A stretch of 33,119 nt of DNA from Syntrophorhabdales bacterium (GTDB taxonomy: Bacteria > Desulfobacterota > Syntrophorhabdia > Syntrophorhabdales > WCHB1-27): contig DATKNH010000006.1 of the NCBI GenBank assembly GCA_035541455.1, positions 1-33,119 on the forward strand. Direction: 5' to 3'. The stretch's first letter is position 1, and every line of letters begins with the position of its first letter. Shown piece by piece: positions 9,201 to 16,072 of this stretch. The notes under the pieces are model-generated. The model did no database searches. It was given only the letters and a program-made list of their open reading frames with translations, and was not told the origin of the DNA. Both the position numbers and the translations under genes were made by a program.

Positions 9201-9443
9201 GTGAACCCTGACCACGAGGAACAAATAAGAAAGATTATGGCTGAACTGCAGTGCTCTAAAGATTTCGTATGCCATAGATCAGGTTTCGCTAATCTCTGTA
9301 AAACAGGGGATATCGGCTCGGAGTCGTTTCTTGAGTGCCTGGAGAAAAATAGAGAAGGTTGCCTGTTCTTGCTGTCGTATGCAAACGTACATTTCTGCGA
9401 TTGTCCCCTTCGCGTCTATATTGCGAAGAAACTGCAAAGATGA
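9201..9443 (+). CDS. Small cysteine-rich conserved hypothetical protein
   Basis: An 80-residue soluble protein with seven cysteines (18, 24, 33, 46, 54, 66, 68). The last two form a C-D-C motif before a basic PLRVYIAKKL tail. GAGGAG at 9191-9196 selects the GTG at 9201; an upstream in-frame start at 9150 has no such signal. Similar small proteins are, to my recollection, scattered in deltaproteobacterial genomes without known function. The cysteine pattern suggests a metal or Fe-S site or disulfides, but no signal peptide is present, which favours a cytoplasmic metal site. It lies 65 bp after the sensor kinase on the same strand and may be co-transcribed with it. Function unknown. Confidence 0.65.
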   Translation: MNPDHEEQIRKIMAELQCSKDFVCHRSGFANLCKTGDIGSESFLECLEKNREGCLFLLSYANVHFCDCPLRVYIAKKLQR

Positions 9444-9520
9444 ATTCCGAGTTTGACTTGGATGGTCAGGCGCGCGCCCTGTACCGAGATTTAACATACT
9501 CTTTACGTAAACCGGCGGGA

Positions 9521-9937
9521 TCAAAAGACAACGATAGCCAGGCCGAGACTGGCCGCCACGAGTACGCATATCACGATAAGACAGGAGAAGCAGACGCGAC
9601 TGATACGGCCCAGTTCTTTCATGAACTCCATGAGATGGGAAATATCCTTCCCTGAGGTAGTCGCTATCAACTTGAGGGGTGTTGCGAGACGTATCACGGT
9701 TATGCTTACGTACATGACAAGAAGTGCAATGAGCACCCAGAGGCCATAATCCACCACGGTGAGAAACGTGCGGCCGCTCTCACTTACCAGCACCAGCTCC
9801 CTGGGGTCGACAAACGTGAGCACTATATAGATAGCGGTAAGGATGCCGGCGACAAGGATGGCCTTTCCCGCACGCGCAACCTCTGCTGCAACGTCCGACA
9901 GTGTCTGGCTCTGTTCCGGGCTGAATTCATAGTCCAT
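9521..9937 (-). CDS. Small integral membrane protein, third gene of the YgiB/YgiC-like cluster
   Basis: A 138-residue protein with hydrophobic helices at about 27-47, 65-88 and 115-138, and an acidic N-terminus. It has no recognised domain and does not look like the DUF350 protein that accompanies E. coli yjfC. GGGAGGA, five bases upstream, selects the ATG at 9937 over the ATG at 9952, which overlaps that site. The gene starts 55 bp after the ATP-grasp gene ends, on the same strand, which suggests one transcript. The shared-operon context hints at an envelope role, but this is inference. An opposing open frame at 9440-9655 overlaps its 3' end and is judged spurious. Confidence 0.65.
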   Translation of the reverse strand: MDYEFSPEQSQTLSDVAAEVARAGKAILVAGILTAIYIVLTFVDPRELVLVSESGRTFLTVVDYGLWVLIALLVMYVSITVIRLATPLKLIATTSGKDISHLMEFMKELGRISRVCFSCLIVICVLVAASLGLAIVVF

Positions 9938-9992
9938 TGCGTGTCCTCCCATGCGTACGTACTTCTTAGCTTTGGAAGCTGCCTTTCACCTC

Positions 9993-11111
9993 TCAGATCC
10001 TGAAAAGATGAGGAACGAAACGGCTGAGATTGTTCGTTATGGGTGTCGTGTCCTCCCGCATGCCGATTCCTCCCGCACGATCACCGATGATCCACGAACC
10101 TATGACAGGATAGTTGCCCTCGAAATCCGGTAGCTCTTTATACTCCTGGTAGATGGCCCTTTTTCCTTTTCGCACGAACCATGTGCCTGTCCTCACGTTC
10201 TCCCCTTCCCTGGAAAAGAAAGGTTTTTCAACGAACGTCCTGTCGCTGTTGGGCGGCTCGAAGAATGAGGGCAGGAGATTGGGGTGATTCGGGTACATCT
10301 CCCAGAGAAGCGGGAGTATAGCTTTGTTACTCAGAATCATCTTCCACGAGGGCTCAAAGAGTGAGAGCGTGGAGGTAAGCAACTGGTTGGAAAAAGACTC
10401 CGTGATGATCCACTCCCAGGGATAGAGCTTGAACATAAAGTTGATGGGTCTGTCCTGGAGATCCACAAACTGCCGTGCAGCGAGATCCCAGCCCACGTCG
10501 TCGATATAGATATGGTCGGTCTCAATACCCGCCTGAATGGCAAGATCTCTCAAATACTCTGTTGTGGTGAGATCCTCAAGAGTATCCTTCACGCACGAGA
10601 AGTAGAGGACGTCACCACCTACGGCACTTCTGATCCCCGTCTGGAATACGTCTAGGAGTTTCTCGTGGATCGAGTTGAACTGATCTTCTTTCGGCGCGTA
10701 ATCCTGGAGCCAGTAGTACTGCACGATGCTCGCCTCAAAGAGGGCTGTCGGCGTGTCGGCATTGAACTCGAGGAGCTTAGGCTCACCGTTGCCGTCGTAC
10801 CACAGGTCGAACCTGCCATAAATCGACGGCTCTCTCCTCTCCCACGAGTTCTCCACGTACCGGTGAAATGCCGCAGGGATGGCAAGCCTCTCGTAAAGCT
10901 GCTCCCTAACCACCCGATCCACCAGATCAAGACACATGCGGTAAAGCTCTTCGGTTGCCGCCTCCAGCCTATCCACTTCATCCGAGGTGAACTCATAGTA
11001 CGCAGATTCGTCCCAGTACGGCTTTCCCTCCATTTCATAGAAATGGAAACCGACTTCCTCGAGCCGTGCCTTCCAGTTCTTGCGAATATTCGAAACAGGA
11101 GATCGTTTCAT
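9993..11111 (-). CDS. Glutathionylspermidine synthase-family ATP-grasp protein (YgiC/YjfC-like)
   Basis: A 372-residue protein close in length to E. coli YgiC and YjfC (about 386). In the true synthetase this domain ligates glutathione to spermidine with ATP; YgiC and YjfC share the fold, but their substrate is unsettled. Visible features are GRFDLWYDGNGEPKLLEFNA with the conserved LEFNADTPT, a KLYPWEW segment, the nucleotide-binding FVEKPFFSREGENV, and a C-terminal GSWIIGDRAGGIGMRED. There is no N-terminal amidase domain, unlike bifunctional GspS. It follows a YgiB-like lipoprotein gene by only six bases, the same order as ygiB-ygiC in enterobacteria, which supports the family call. Glutathionylspermidine itself is not expected in a strict anaerobe, so another amine or peptide ligation is likely. 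Confidence 0.9.
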   Translation of the reverse strand: MKRSPVSNIRKNWKARLEEVGFHFYEMEGKPYWDESAYYEFTSDEVDRLEAATEELYRMCLDLVDRVVREQLYERLAIPAAFHRYVENSWERREPSIYGRFDLWYDGNGEPKLLEFNADTPTALFEASIVQYYWLQDYAPKEDQFNSIHEKLLDVFQTGIRSAVGGDVLYFSCVKDTLEDLTTTEYLRDLAIQAGIETDHIYIDDVGWDLAARQFVDLQDRPINFMFKLYPWEWIITESFSNQLLTSTLSLFEPSWKMILSNKAILPLLWEMYPNHPNLLPSFFEPPNSDRTFVEKPFFSREGENVRTGTWFVRKGKRAIYQEYKELPDFEGNYPVIGSWIIGDRAGGIGMREDTTPITNNLSRFVPHLFRI

Positions 11112-11117
11112 CCGGTG

Positions 11118-11417
11118 CTACCCATGCGAACCAAAGGAGCCGTGAAATCCCCATCCGCCGCGCACCACACCGACGCTTCTAGCAGTGCGTACAGAAGGAT
11201 TGTTGACGGGATCGCCACTGGAGCCACGGTACCATGGTCCATAGTAGGACCTGTAGTAGACACCCCCTCCCATATGCTCCCTTTCCTCGGTGCACTTAGA
11301 TGCGTCCCCGTAGTCCTTGACGCAATCATCCCAGCTTGCGTACTGGTTCCTCTGCTGACAACCGATGAGCACGCTCCCGGTTACCAGAACGAGCGTAATG
11401 ACTTTAGACTTTTTCAT
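11118..11417 (-). CDS. YgiB-like lipoprotein
   Basis: A 99-residue lipoprotein. A basic start and hydrophobic run are followed by the lipobox VLIGC with Cys20. The mature part has two further cysteines (32, 42), a short tyrosine-rich stretch (VYYRSYYGPWYRG) and a glycine/serine/histidine tail. This resembles the DUF1190/YgiB family in outline and, above all, in context, being directly upstream of the YgiC-like ATP-grasp gene. The ATG at 11417 is used because the lipobox then sits at a normal distance. Its Shine-Dalgarno (GGGAGAGG) is rather far upstream, about 13 bases. It lies 93 bp after the molybdopterin enzyme gene. Confidence 0.75.
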   Translation of the reverse strand: MKKSKVITLVLVTGSVLIGCQQRNQYASWDDCVKDYGDASKCTEEREHMGGGVYYRSYYGPWYRGSSGDPVNNPSVRTARSVGVVRGGWGFHGSFGSHG

Positions 11418-11510
11418 GCACGCAGAATAGCCTCTCCCTTCTCTCCTGAATATATCGGCAGACAAGAGAGAAAGAAAAGCGCATGAAAAAGGGCATGAAG
11501 AAATCGGTCA

Positions 11511-13562
11511 TCATGCGGGCGTTGCCTCACACACAAAAAGCCTGTTGGGATAGCCTCCCGAGACAGGGTCCCATACTGAATCGCTGGTGAGCAGATTGAT
11601 ATTGGGCTTGTTGTCTGTCGGATTTCCCCAGCCGAAGTCGACGGCGATCATACCGGGCCCAACATCTTCGGTAATCTTTGCCTTCACGATAATCTTTCCT
11701 CGAGGCGATGCCAACTCAACAGGGGTATCCTGCTGTATGCCTCTCTTTTGAGCATCAGCCGGATGTATGCTGAGAAGAGGGTCAGGATAGATCCTGCCGG
11801 CAGTGGGAAGATTGACCAGCTTCGTATGCACGTATTCGGCGGTCCTGCGCGTAGTGCCGAGGAGACTGTACTCCCTCGAAGCAGAGGCGTCCCCGAGAGA
11901 TTCCTCCGGGGACCGGAATGCCGGCAGAGCGCCGTAATTGGCCTTCTTGCATCTCTCAGAATAGCACTGAACCATGCGCGAAGGCGTCTGGAAGCCATCC
12001 TTTTCATACTTTCTGTAGACCATGGGCGAAGAGGCGTAGACTATCTGATTCTTCCTCAAATCATCCAGGGTGACACCCGCCGGCTTGACTGCAAAGTTGA
12101 TCCATTCCTCAGCGTTCTTGAAAGGGTAGCTCTGCTCGATGCCCATCCTCCGGGCGAGCTCATACTCGATCTCGAATACTGACTTCGATTCGCCGAGAGG
12201 CTCGACGAGTTTTTCCCGAAGCGCAAAGAACCCGCCACGGCTGCTCGAGTAGGCCCGGTAATCAACTGCTTCCAGGTCTGCGGCAGCCGGAAGAACGAGG
12301 TCTGCCATTTCAGTCGTTCCGGTCGGAAAGATATCAAGCACCATCAGAAAATCCAATTTCTGCAACGCCTGCATCGTGCGATTCTGGTTCGCCTGAACAA
12401 GTACAGGATTAGCGTGGTGCACAACCATGGCCCTGGGCCTGCCGGGCGCATCCTTGAGCAGCGCCTCTTTGATGAAAGGAAACGGCACCTGGGGAAATAA
12501 CGGGAACACTTCTTTGCCCATCGATTTCTTTTCCAGCTTTATCGTGGGCAACGCTGCCTGAGCAGCAAAGGGGAAGAAGACATTCCCACCCTCTTTCTCG
12601 ATATTGCCGGTGAGCGCGATCAACAGACAGATGGCTCTCGCCATGTCCACACCTGCGGTATGCATGTCGATCCCGTTCCCGTCGACGATCGTAGCTCCAT
12701 CGGCTTTTGCATAAAACCGCGCGATCTCTCTTATCTTCCCTGCAGAGACTGATGTGATCTTTTCTGCCCACTCGGGGGACGTAAGCTCCACGTGTTTCCT
12801 GATGTCATCAAAACCAGCCACCCATCGTTTCACGAAGGCTTCGTCGTAGAGTCCCTCGGCGATGATGGTGTGAGCCATTGCCAAGCCCAACGCCACGTCT
12901 GTGCCAATGTTGGGCCGGATCCAGTCATCAGCCAGCGGAACCGATTCCGAGTGAACCGGATCAACGACGATGATCCTTGCGCCTCTCTCCTTGAGCCGGG
13001 CCGGGATCTGGTGAAAGCCGTCATATGCAGCGTAGTTGCTGTACCGCGTCGTGTTCACCGGGTTCAAAGCCCAGAATATTGCGAGTTTCGTGTGCTCGTA
13101 ATCAGGCTCAGGTCTCCCCCCAAAGGCATCCATGAACGCGATTCGTCTTGGAACATGACAGAGATTCGCCGCGCCCGTAAGATTGGGAGAACCGTAGGCG
13201 CCCATGAACTGCAGGAACCCGTCCCTGCCTCCGTACGTGACCGGAGCTCCATGGCAATGCACAAGGCTCTCGGGTCCGTAACTCTCCCTTATCTTCGCAA
13301 GCCTGTCCGCAGCGATATCGAATGCTTCATCCCAGGTGATTCGGCTGAACCCTCCCTTTGTTTTCTTGCGCGGATAGGCAAGGCGCTCCTTTGACTCCAG
13401 CATCGGCTTTATCGCCTGGGCTTTGGGACACAGGTAGCCTTTGTTCACCGGATGGTCCGGATCTCCCTCCACGCGGGAGACGCGGCCGTCCTTGATATGG
13501 GCCTTGATGCCGCAGTTGGCATGGCAGAACCCGCACAGTGATCGCACAACTTTTTCATTCAT
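11511..13562 (-). CDS. Molybdopterin-dependent oxidoreductase, single-gene, [4Fe-4S] containing
   Basis: A 683-residue DMSO-reductase-superfamily catalytic subunit. The N-terminal CxxCx3C...C set (10, 13, 17, 45) binds a [4Fe-4S] cluster. The molybdopterin core follows, with GAANLCHVPRR, whose Cys is the likely Mo/W ligand. The dinucleotide-binding C-terminal domain (about 575-680) ends PNRLF. There is no Tat or Sec signal, so it should be cytoplasmic. No ferredoxin-like or membrane subunit is encoded next to it, unlike most PsrA/PhsA-type enzymes, so its electron partner is unknown. Similar lone enzymes include acetylene hydratase and hydroxylating or transhydroxylating types. The substrate cannot be assigned. 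Its promoter lies back to back with that of the flavin oxidoreductase. Confidence 0.9.
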   Translation of the reverse strand: MNEKVVRSLCGFCHANCGIKAHIKDGRVSRVEGDPDHPVNKGYLCPKAQAIKPMLESKERLAYPRKKTKGGFSRITWDEAFDIAADRLAKIRESYGPESLVHCHGAPVTYGGRDGFLQFMGAYGSPNLTGAANLCHVPRRIAFMDAFGGRPEPDYEHTKLAIFWALNPVNTTRYSNYAAYDGFHQIPARLKERGARIIVVDPVHSESVPLADDWIRPNIGTDVALGLAMAHTIIAEGLYDEAFVKRWVAGFDDIRKHVELTSPEWAEKITSVSAGKIREIARFYAKADGATIVDGNGIDMHTAGVDMARAICLLIALTGNIEKEGGNVFFPFAAQAALPTIKLEKKSMGKEVFPLFPQVPFPFIKEALLKDAPGRPRAMVVHHANPVLVQANQNRTMQALQKLDFLMVLDIFPTGTTEMADLVLPAAADLEAVDYRAYSSSRGGFFALREKLVEPLGESKSVFEIEYELARRMGIEQSYPFKNAEEWINFAVKPAGVTLDDLRKNQIVYASSPMVYRKYEKDGFQTPSRMVQCYSERCKKANYGALPAFRSPEESLGDASASREYSLLGTTRRTAEYVHTKLVNLPTAGRIYPDPLLSIHPADAQKRGIQQDTPVELASPRGKIIVKAKITEDVGPGMIAVDFGWGNPTDNKPNINLLTSDSVWDPVSGGYPNRLFVCEATPA

Positions 13563-13616
13563 CTCCCTCTCCTTCCATCTCGGTCGCCGGTACTGGAATT
13601 ACTTCCCCGTGTGACG

Positions 13617-13645
13617 AAAATAGCAGAGTCGCGCTGACCTGTCAA
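13617..13645 (-). promoter_or_regulatory. Promoter of the molybdopterin oxidoreductase operon
   Basis: On the minus strand TTGACA (13645-13640) is followed after 17 bp by TATTTT (13622-13617). The -35 is perfect and the -10 matches 4/6. It is about 55 bp upstream of the ATG at 13562. Confidence 0.5.
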
Positions 13646-13668
13646 TTAAAGGATATAGTCCGAGTTTG

Positions 13669-13698
13669 TTGACATCACCGGAACTGACTTGTTATATA
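13669..13698 (+). promoter_or_regulatory. Promoter of the NADH:flavin oxidoreductase gene
   Basis: TTGACA (13669-13674), an 18-bp spacer and TATATA (13693-13698). An imperfect 16-bp inverted repeat with TTGT...ACAA ends (13689-13704) overlaps the -10 box and could be an operator. Confidence 0.5.
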
Positions 13699-13741
13699 CG
13701 ACAATCAGAATGACGACATGTCTCACCTCGGAGGAATACGA

Positions 13742-14848
13742 ATGACGCATCTTTTCGAATCGACGACAATCAATGGCATGACACTGGCCAACCGTTTCGT
13801 AAGATCAGCCACATGGGAGGGATTGGCAACGCCCGAAGGCTACACGACCGACGCACTCACCAGATTACTGCTCGATCTGGCGCAGGGAAAAGTAGGGCTT
13901 ATCATTTCCAGCCACGCGTTCGTGAGTCGGGAGGGGTTGGCGGCGCCCGGCCAATTGGGCATCTATACCGACGATCATGTTGCTTCCCTCAAAACGATGG
14001 TGGATAAGGTGCACGCAGCGGGAGGCAGGATTGCTCTCCAGGTTTCGCACGGAGGAAGGTATGCCCTGAAGTTCAAGGACGCACTGCGCATCGGCCCCTC
14101 CATGATCGAGAGCAAAGGTGAGGTCCAGTGCCGGGAAATGACACAGGACGAAATAGGAGAAATGGTAAATAATTTCGCGCTCGCTGCGCGACGTGCCAAT
14201 TCAGCGGGATTCGACGCTGTGCAGATCCACGCGGCCCACGGTTATCTGGTGAGCGAGTTTCTCTCTCCCTACTTCAATAAGAGGACAGATTCTTATGGAG
14301 GCGCCGTGGCTAACAGAGCGAGGTTTCTGCTCGACATCGTGCATGCCATGCGACGCGAGGTGGGAGCGCGTTTTCCACTCTTCGTCAAGATCAACGCACA
14401 GGAATTTCTGGAGGGTGGCTACACGGTTGACGACATGCTCGCCGTTGCTTCTCTTCTCGAAGGAGCAAGCGTGGACGCCATAGAGATGAGCGGCGGCCAC
14501 CATGTCGACGGCATATTCGGAACATACTTCCCGGCGCGTCCGACCAAAACCGGCGCAAATGAGCGTCCTTACTATCTCGATGAGGCACGCCGCTATAAAC
14601 ACAATATTCGCATACCGCTTATGCTGGTGGGAGGCGTCCGCTCGCTGGAATGGGCGAAACGCATCCTGTCGGAAGGGTACGCGGATTACATTTCTCTGTG
14701 CAGGCCTTTTATACGGGAGCCAGGGCTCATCGGACGCTGGCAGTCAGGAGACGAGAGCCCATCCACGTGCATATCAGACAATGGCTGCTTCAAACCCGGC
14801 CTTGAGGGGAAAGGAATCTACTGCACGGTTGCGGCCAAAGAGCGCTAG
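13742..14848 (+). CDS. NADH:flavin oxidoreductase, old yellow enzyme family
   Basis: A 368-residue TIM-barrel FMN enzyme that reduces activated C=C bonds (enoates, enones or similar) with NAD(P)H. Motifs are NRFVRSATWEG near the start, LQVSHGGR, and HAAHGYLVSEFLSPYFNKR followed by DSYGG, with the active-site His pair and FMN contacts, and GGVRSLEWAKRIL with CRPFIREP near the C-terminus. It lacks the second (FAD/NADH) half found in 2,4-dienoyl-CoA reductases. The C-terminal CISDNGCFKPG...YC resembles the CxxCxxCF cysteine set of related proteins, but one position is Asp, so a cluster is doubtful. GGAGGA at 13729-13734 selects the ATG at 13742. Its stop overlaps that of the convergent zinc ribbon gene. 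Confidence 0.9.
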   Translation: MTHLFESTTINGMTLANRFVRSATWEGLATPEGYTTDALTRLLLDLAQGKVGLIISSHAFVSREGLAAPGQLGIYTDDHVASLKTMVDKVHAAGGRIALQVSHGGRYALKFKDALRIGPSMIESKGEVQCREMTQDEIGEMVNNFALAARRANSAGFDAVQIHAAHGYLVSEFLSPYFNKRTDSYGGAVANRARFLLDIVHAMRREVGARFPLFVKINAQEFLEGGYTVDDMLAVASLLEGASVDAIEMSGGHHVDGIFGTYFPARPTKTGANERPYYLDEARRYKHNIRIPLMLVGGVRSLEWAKRILSEGYADYISLCRPFIREPGLIGRWQSGDESPSTCISDNGCFKPGLEGKGIYCTVAAKER

Positions 14849-15015
14849 CTTTTCTTTGTCGTCTTCGCTATAAACGGGGAGAACGCCTGTTTTACTTTTT
14901 TGCTCTTGCACTTCGGGCATCTGAAGCGCTCCCTCTCCTTGTCGTACTCGCGTATGCTCAGTATCAGGGAAAACGCGTTGCCGCACTTCTCGCAATTAAA
15001 TTCGTACGTCGGCAT
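14845..15015 (-). CDS. FmdB-type small zinc ribbon protein
   Basis: A 56-residue protein beginning MPTYEFNCEKCGNAFSL, with two CxxC knuckles at 8/11 and 33/36 and a lysine-rich tail. This is the characteristic layout of FmdB/CxxC zinc ribbon proteins, a putative regulatory family named from the formylmethanofuran dehydrogenase operon. Its function is not established. An AGG-type ribosome binding site precedes the ATG at 15015. The TAG stop (14847-14845) overlaps the stop of the convergent flavin oxidoreductase by three bases. It is 84 bp downstream of the EamA transporter gene on the same strand. It is short, but the motif is clear. Confidence 0.85.
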   Translation of the reverse strand: MPTYEFNCEKCGNAFSLILSIREYDKERERFRCPKCKSKKVKQAFSPFIAKTTKKS

Positions 15016-15099
15016 AGCTACCTGCCTTCATGCTTATATTTGCCTTCATTCTAAAATGAAGCCGGCAGATTTGCAAATCAAATACGGATGGACGAATGA

Positions 15100-16041
15100 T
15101 CAGGAGCTTATGATCAGGATAGTGCCTGCGATCAGCAGGCCATTACCGATCAAGACCCATCGACTGAAGCTCTCGTACTGGCGATTAAAGATGAAGGCAA
15201 AGAGCAGAATCCACAGTGGCTGCGTGCGCAGCATAAGGCTCACGACAATCACCGATCCGAAGCCGAAGGAAAGATAGCGCAGGAGTTGGGCAACGCTCGT
15301 GGTCAGGCCAACAAGGATAGCCATGGGCAAAGGCTTCACACCTTCGCCCCGAATCTCGCGCCTCTTATCAGCACGTATCACGAAGGAAGGGCTGATCGCC
15401 ACTGATGCCGCGGCGTAGGCGATCAGCGTTCCCGCCACAGGGCTCCCTCCTGATTGAAGGCCGAATTTAATGAAAATGGAACTGCTCCCCCAGAACACGG
15501 CTGCTCCCGCCCCGTACAGAACACCGAAAAGCATGTTTCTCGCGGTGACTTCTTTGCCGTGAGAAACTGATTTGGTGGATGATTCCGCTGTGGTAGTCTC
15601 CTCCTTCAAAAGCATGAGAATAGGCCCCAGCAGGGTAAAGATGATGCCTAGGACTTCGAGCGGCGTCACGCTCTCTTTCAGTAGCAGCATAGCCAGAGCC
15701 ACCGTGGCGATGGGACTTAAACTGGTCACGATATTGGAACGATTCGAGCCGAGAAGCTGCAGGGATCGATACGCCCACGTGCGTCCGAGGGCAAAGTGGA
15801 TCACACCCGACAAAGCCCAGAAGAGATACGCTTTCCAGTGTAGCCCGCCTATGCCGTAGAGGTCACCTGTCAGGCCGGCTACCAGTATGAAAAACAGCAA
15901 ACCACTGAAGATGGACATCGTGGCGACATAGTCAGAGCTTACCCTGAGCACTCCCCGCCTGGCTACAATCGAGTTGATGCCAAAGAAAACCGCGGAACTT
16001 AGTCCTAAGAGAATACCAAGCACAGCGGCATTTTGACACAT
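15100..16041 (-). CDS. EamA-domain (DMT superfamily) permease
   Basis: A 313-residue inner-membrane transporter with two EamA repeats of five helices each (about 8-145 and 170-312), joined by a polar linker (TTTAESSTKSVSHGKE). The family exports or imports metabolites such as amino acids, purines or drugs; the substrate is not predictable. Conserved features are the LGRTWAYRSLQLLGSNRSNIVTSLSPI segment at the end of the first repeat and RYLSFGFGSVIVVSLMLRTQPLW in the second. The ATG at 16041 has a weak ribosome binding site. It begins 31 bp after the DUF885 gene, so co-transcription is likely. Confidence 0.9.
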   Translation of the reverse strand: MCQNAAVLGILLGLSSAVFFGINSIVARRGVLRVSSDYVATMSIFSGLLFFILVAGLTGDLYGIGGLHWKAYLFWALSGVIHFALGRTWAYRSLQLLGSNRSNIVTSLSPIATVALAMLLLKESVTPLEVLGIIFTLLGPILMLLKEETTTAESSTKSVSHGKEVTARNMLFGVLYGAGAAVFWGSSSIFIKFGLQSGGSPVAGTLIAYAAASVAISPSFVIRADKRREIRGEGVKPLPMAILVGLTTSVAQLLRYLSFGFGSVIVVSLMLRTQPLWILLFAFIFNRQYESFSRWVLIGNGLLIAGTILIISS

Positions 16042-16072
16042 TCAGAATTAAAGTGGAAGAGGATAGTCGACA

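Noticed and set aside
9440-9655. Plus-strand open frame (71 residues) after the cysteine-rich gene
   Set aside because: It runs antisense through the 3' end of the membrane protein gene, whose start has a strong Shine-Dalgarno and whose C-terminus is a clean hydrophobic helix.
10665-11486. 273-residue plus-strand open frame
   Set aside because: Antisense to the YgiC-like and YgiB-like genes; it has no domain signature.
12792-13394. 200-residue plus-strand open frame
   Set aside because: Antisense to the molybdopterin oxidoreductase, whose catalytic motifs are intact.
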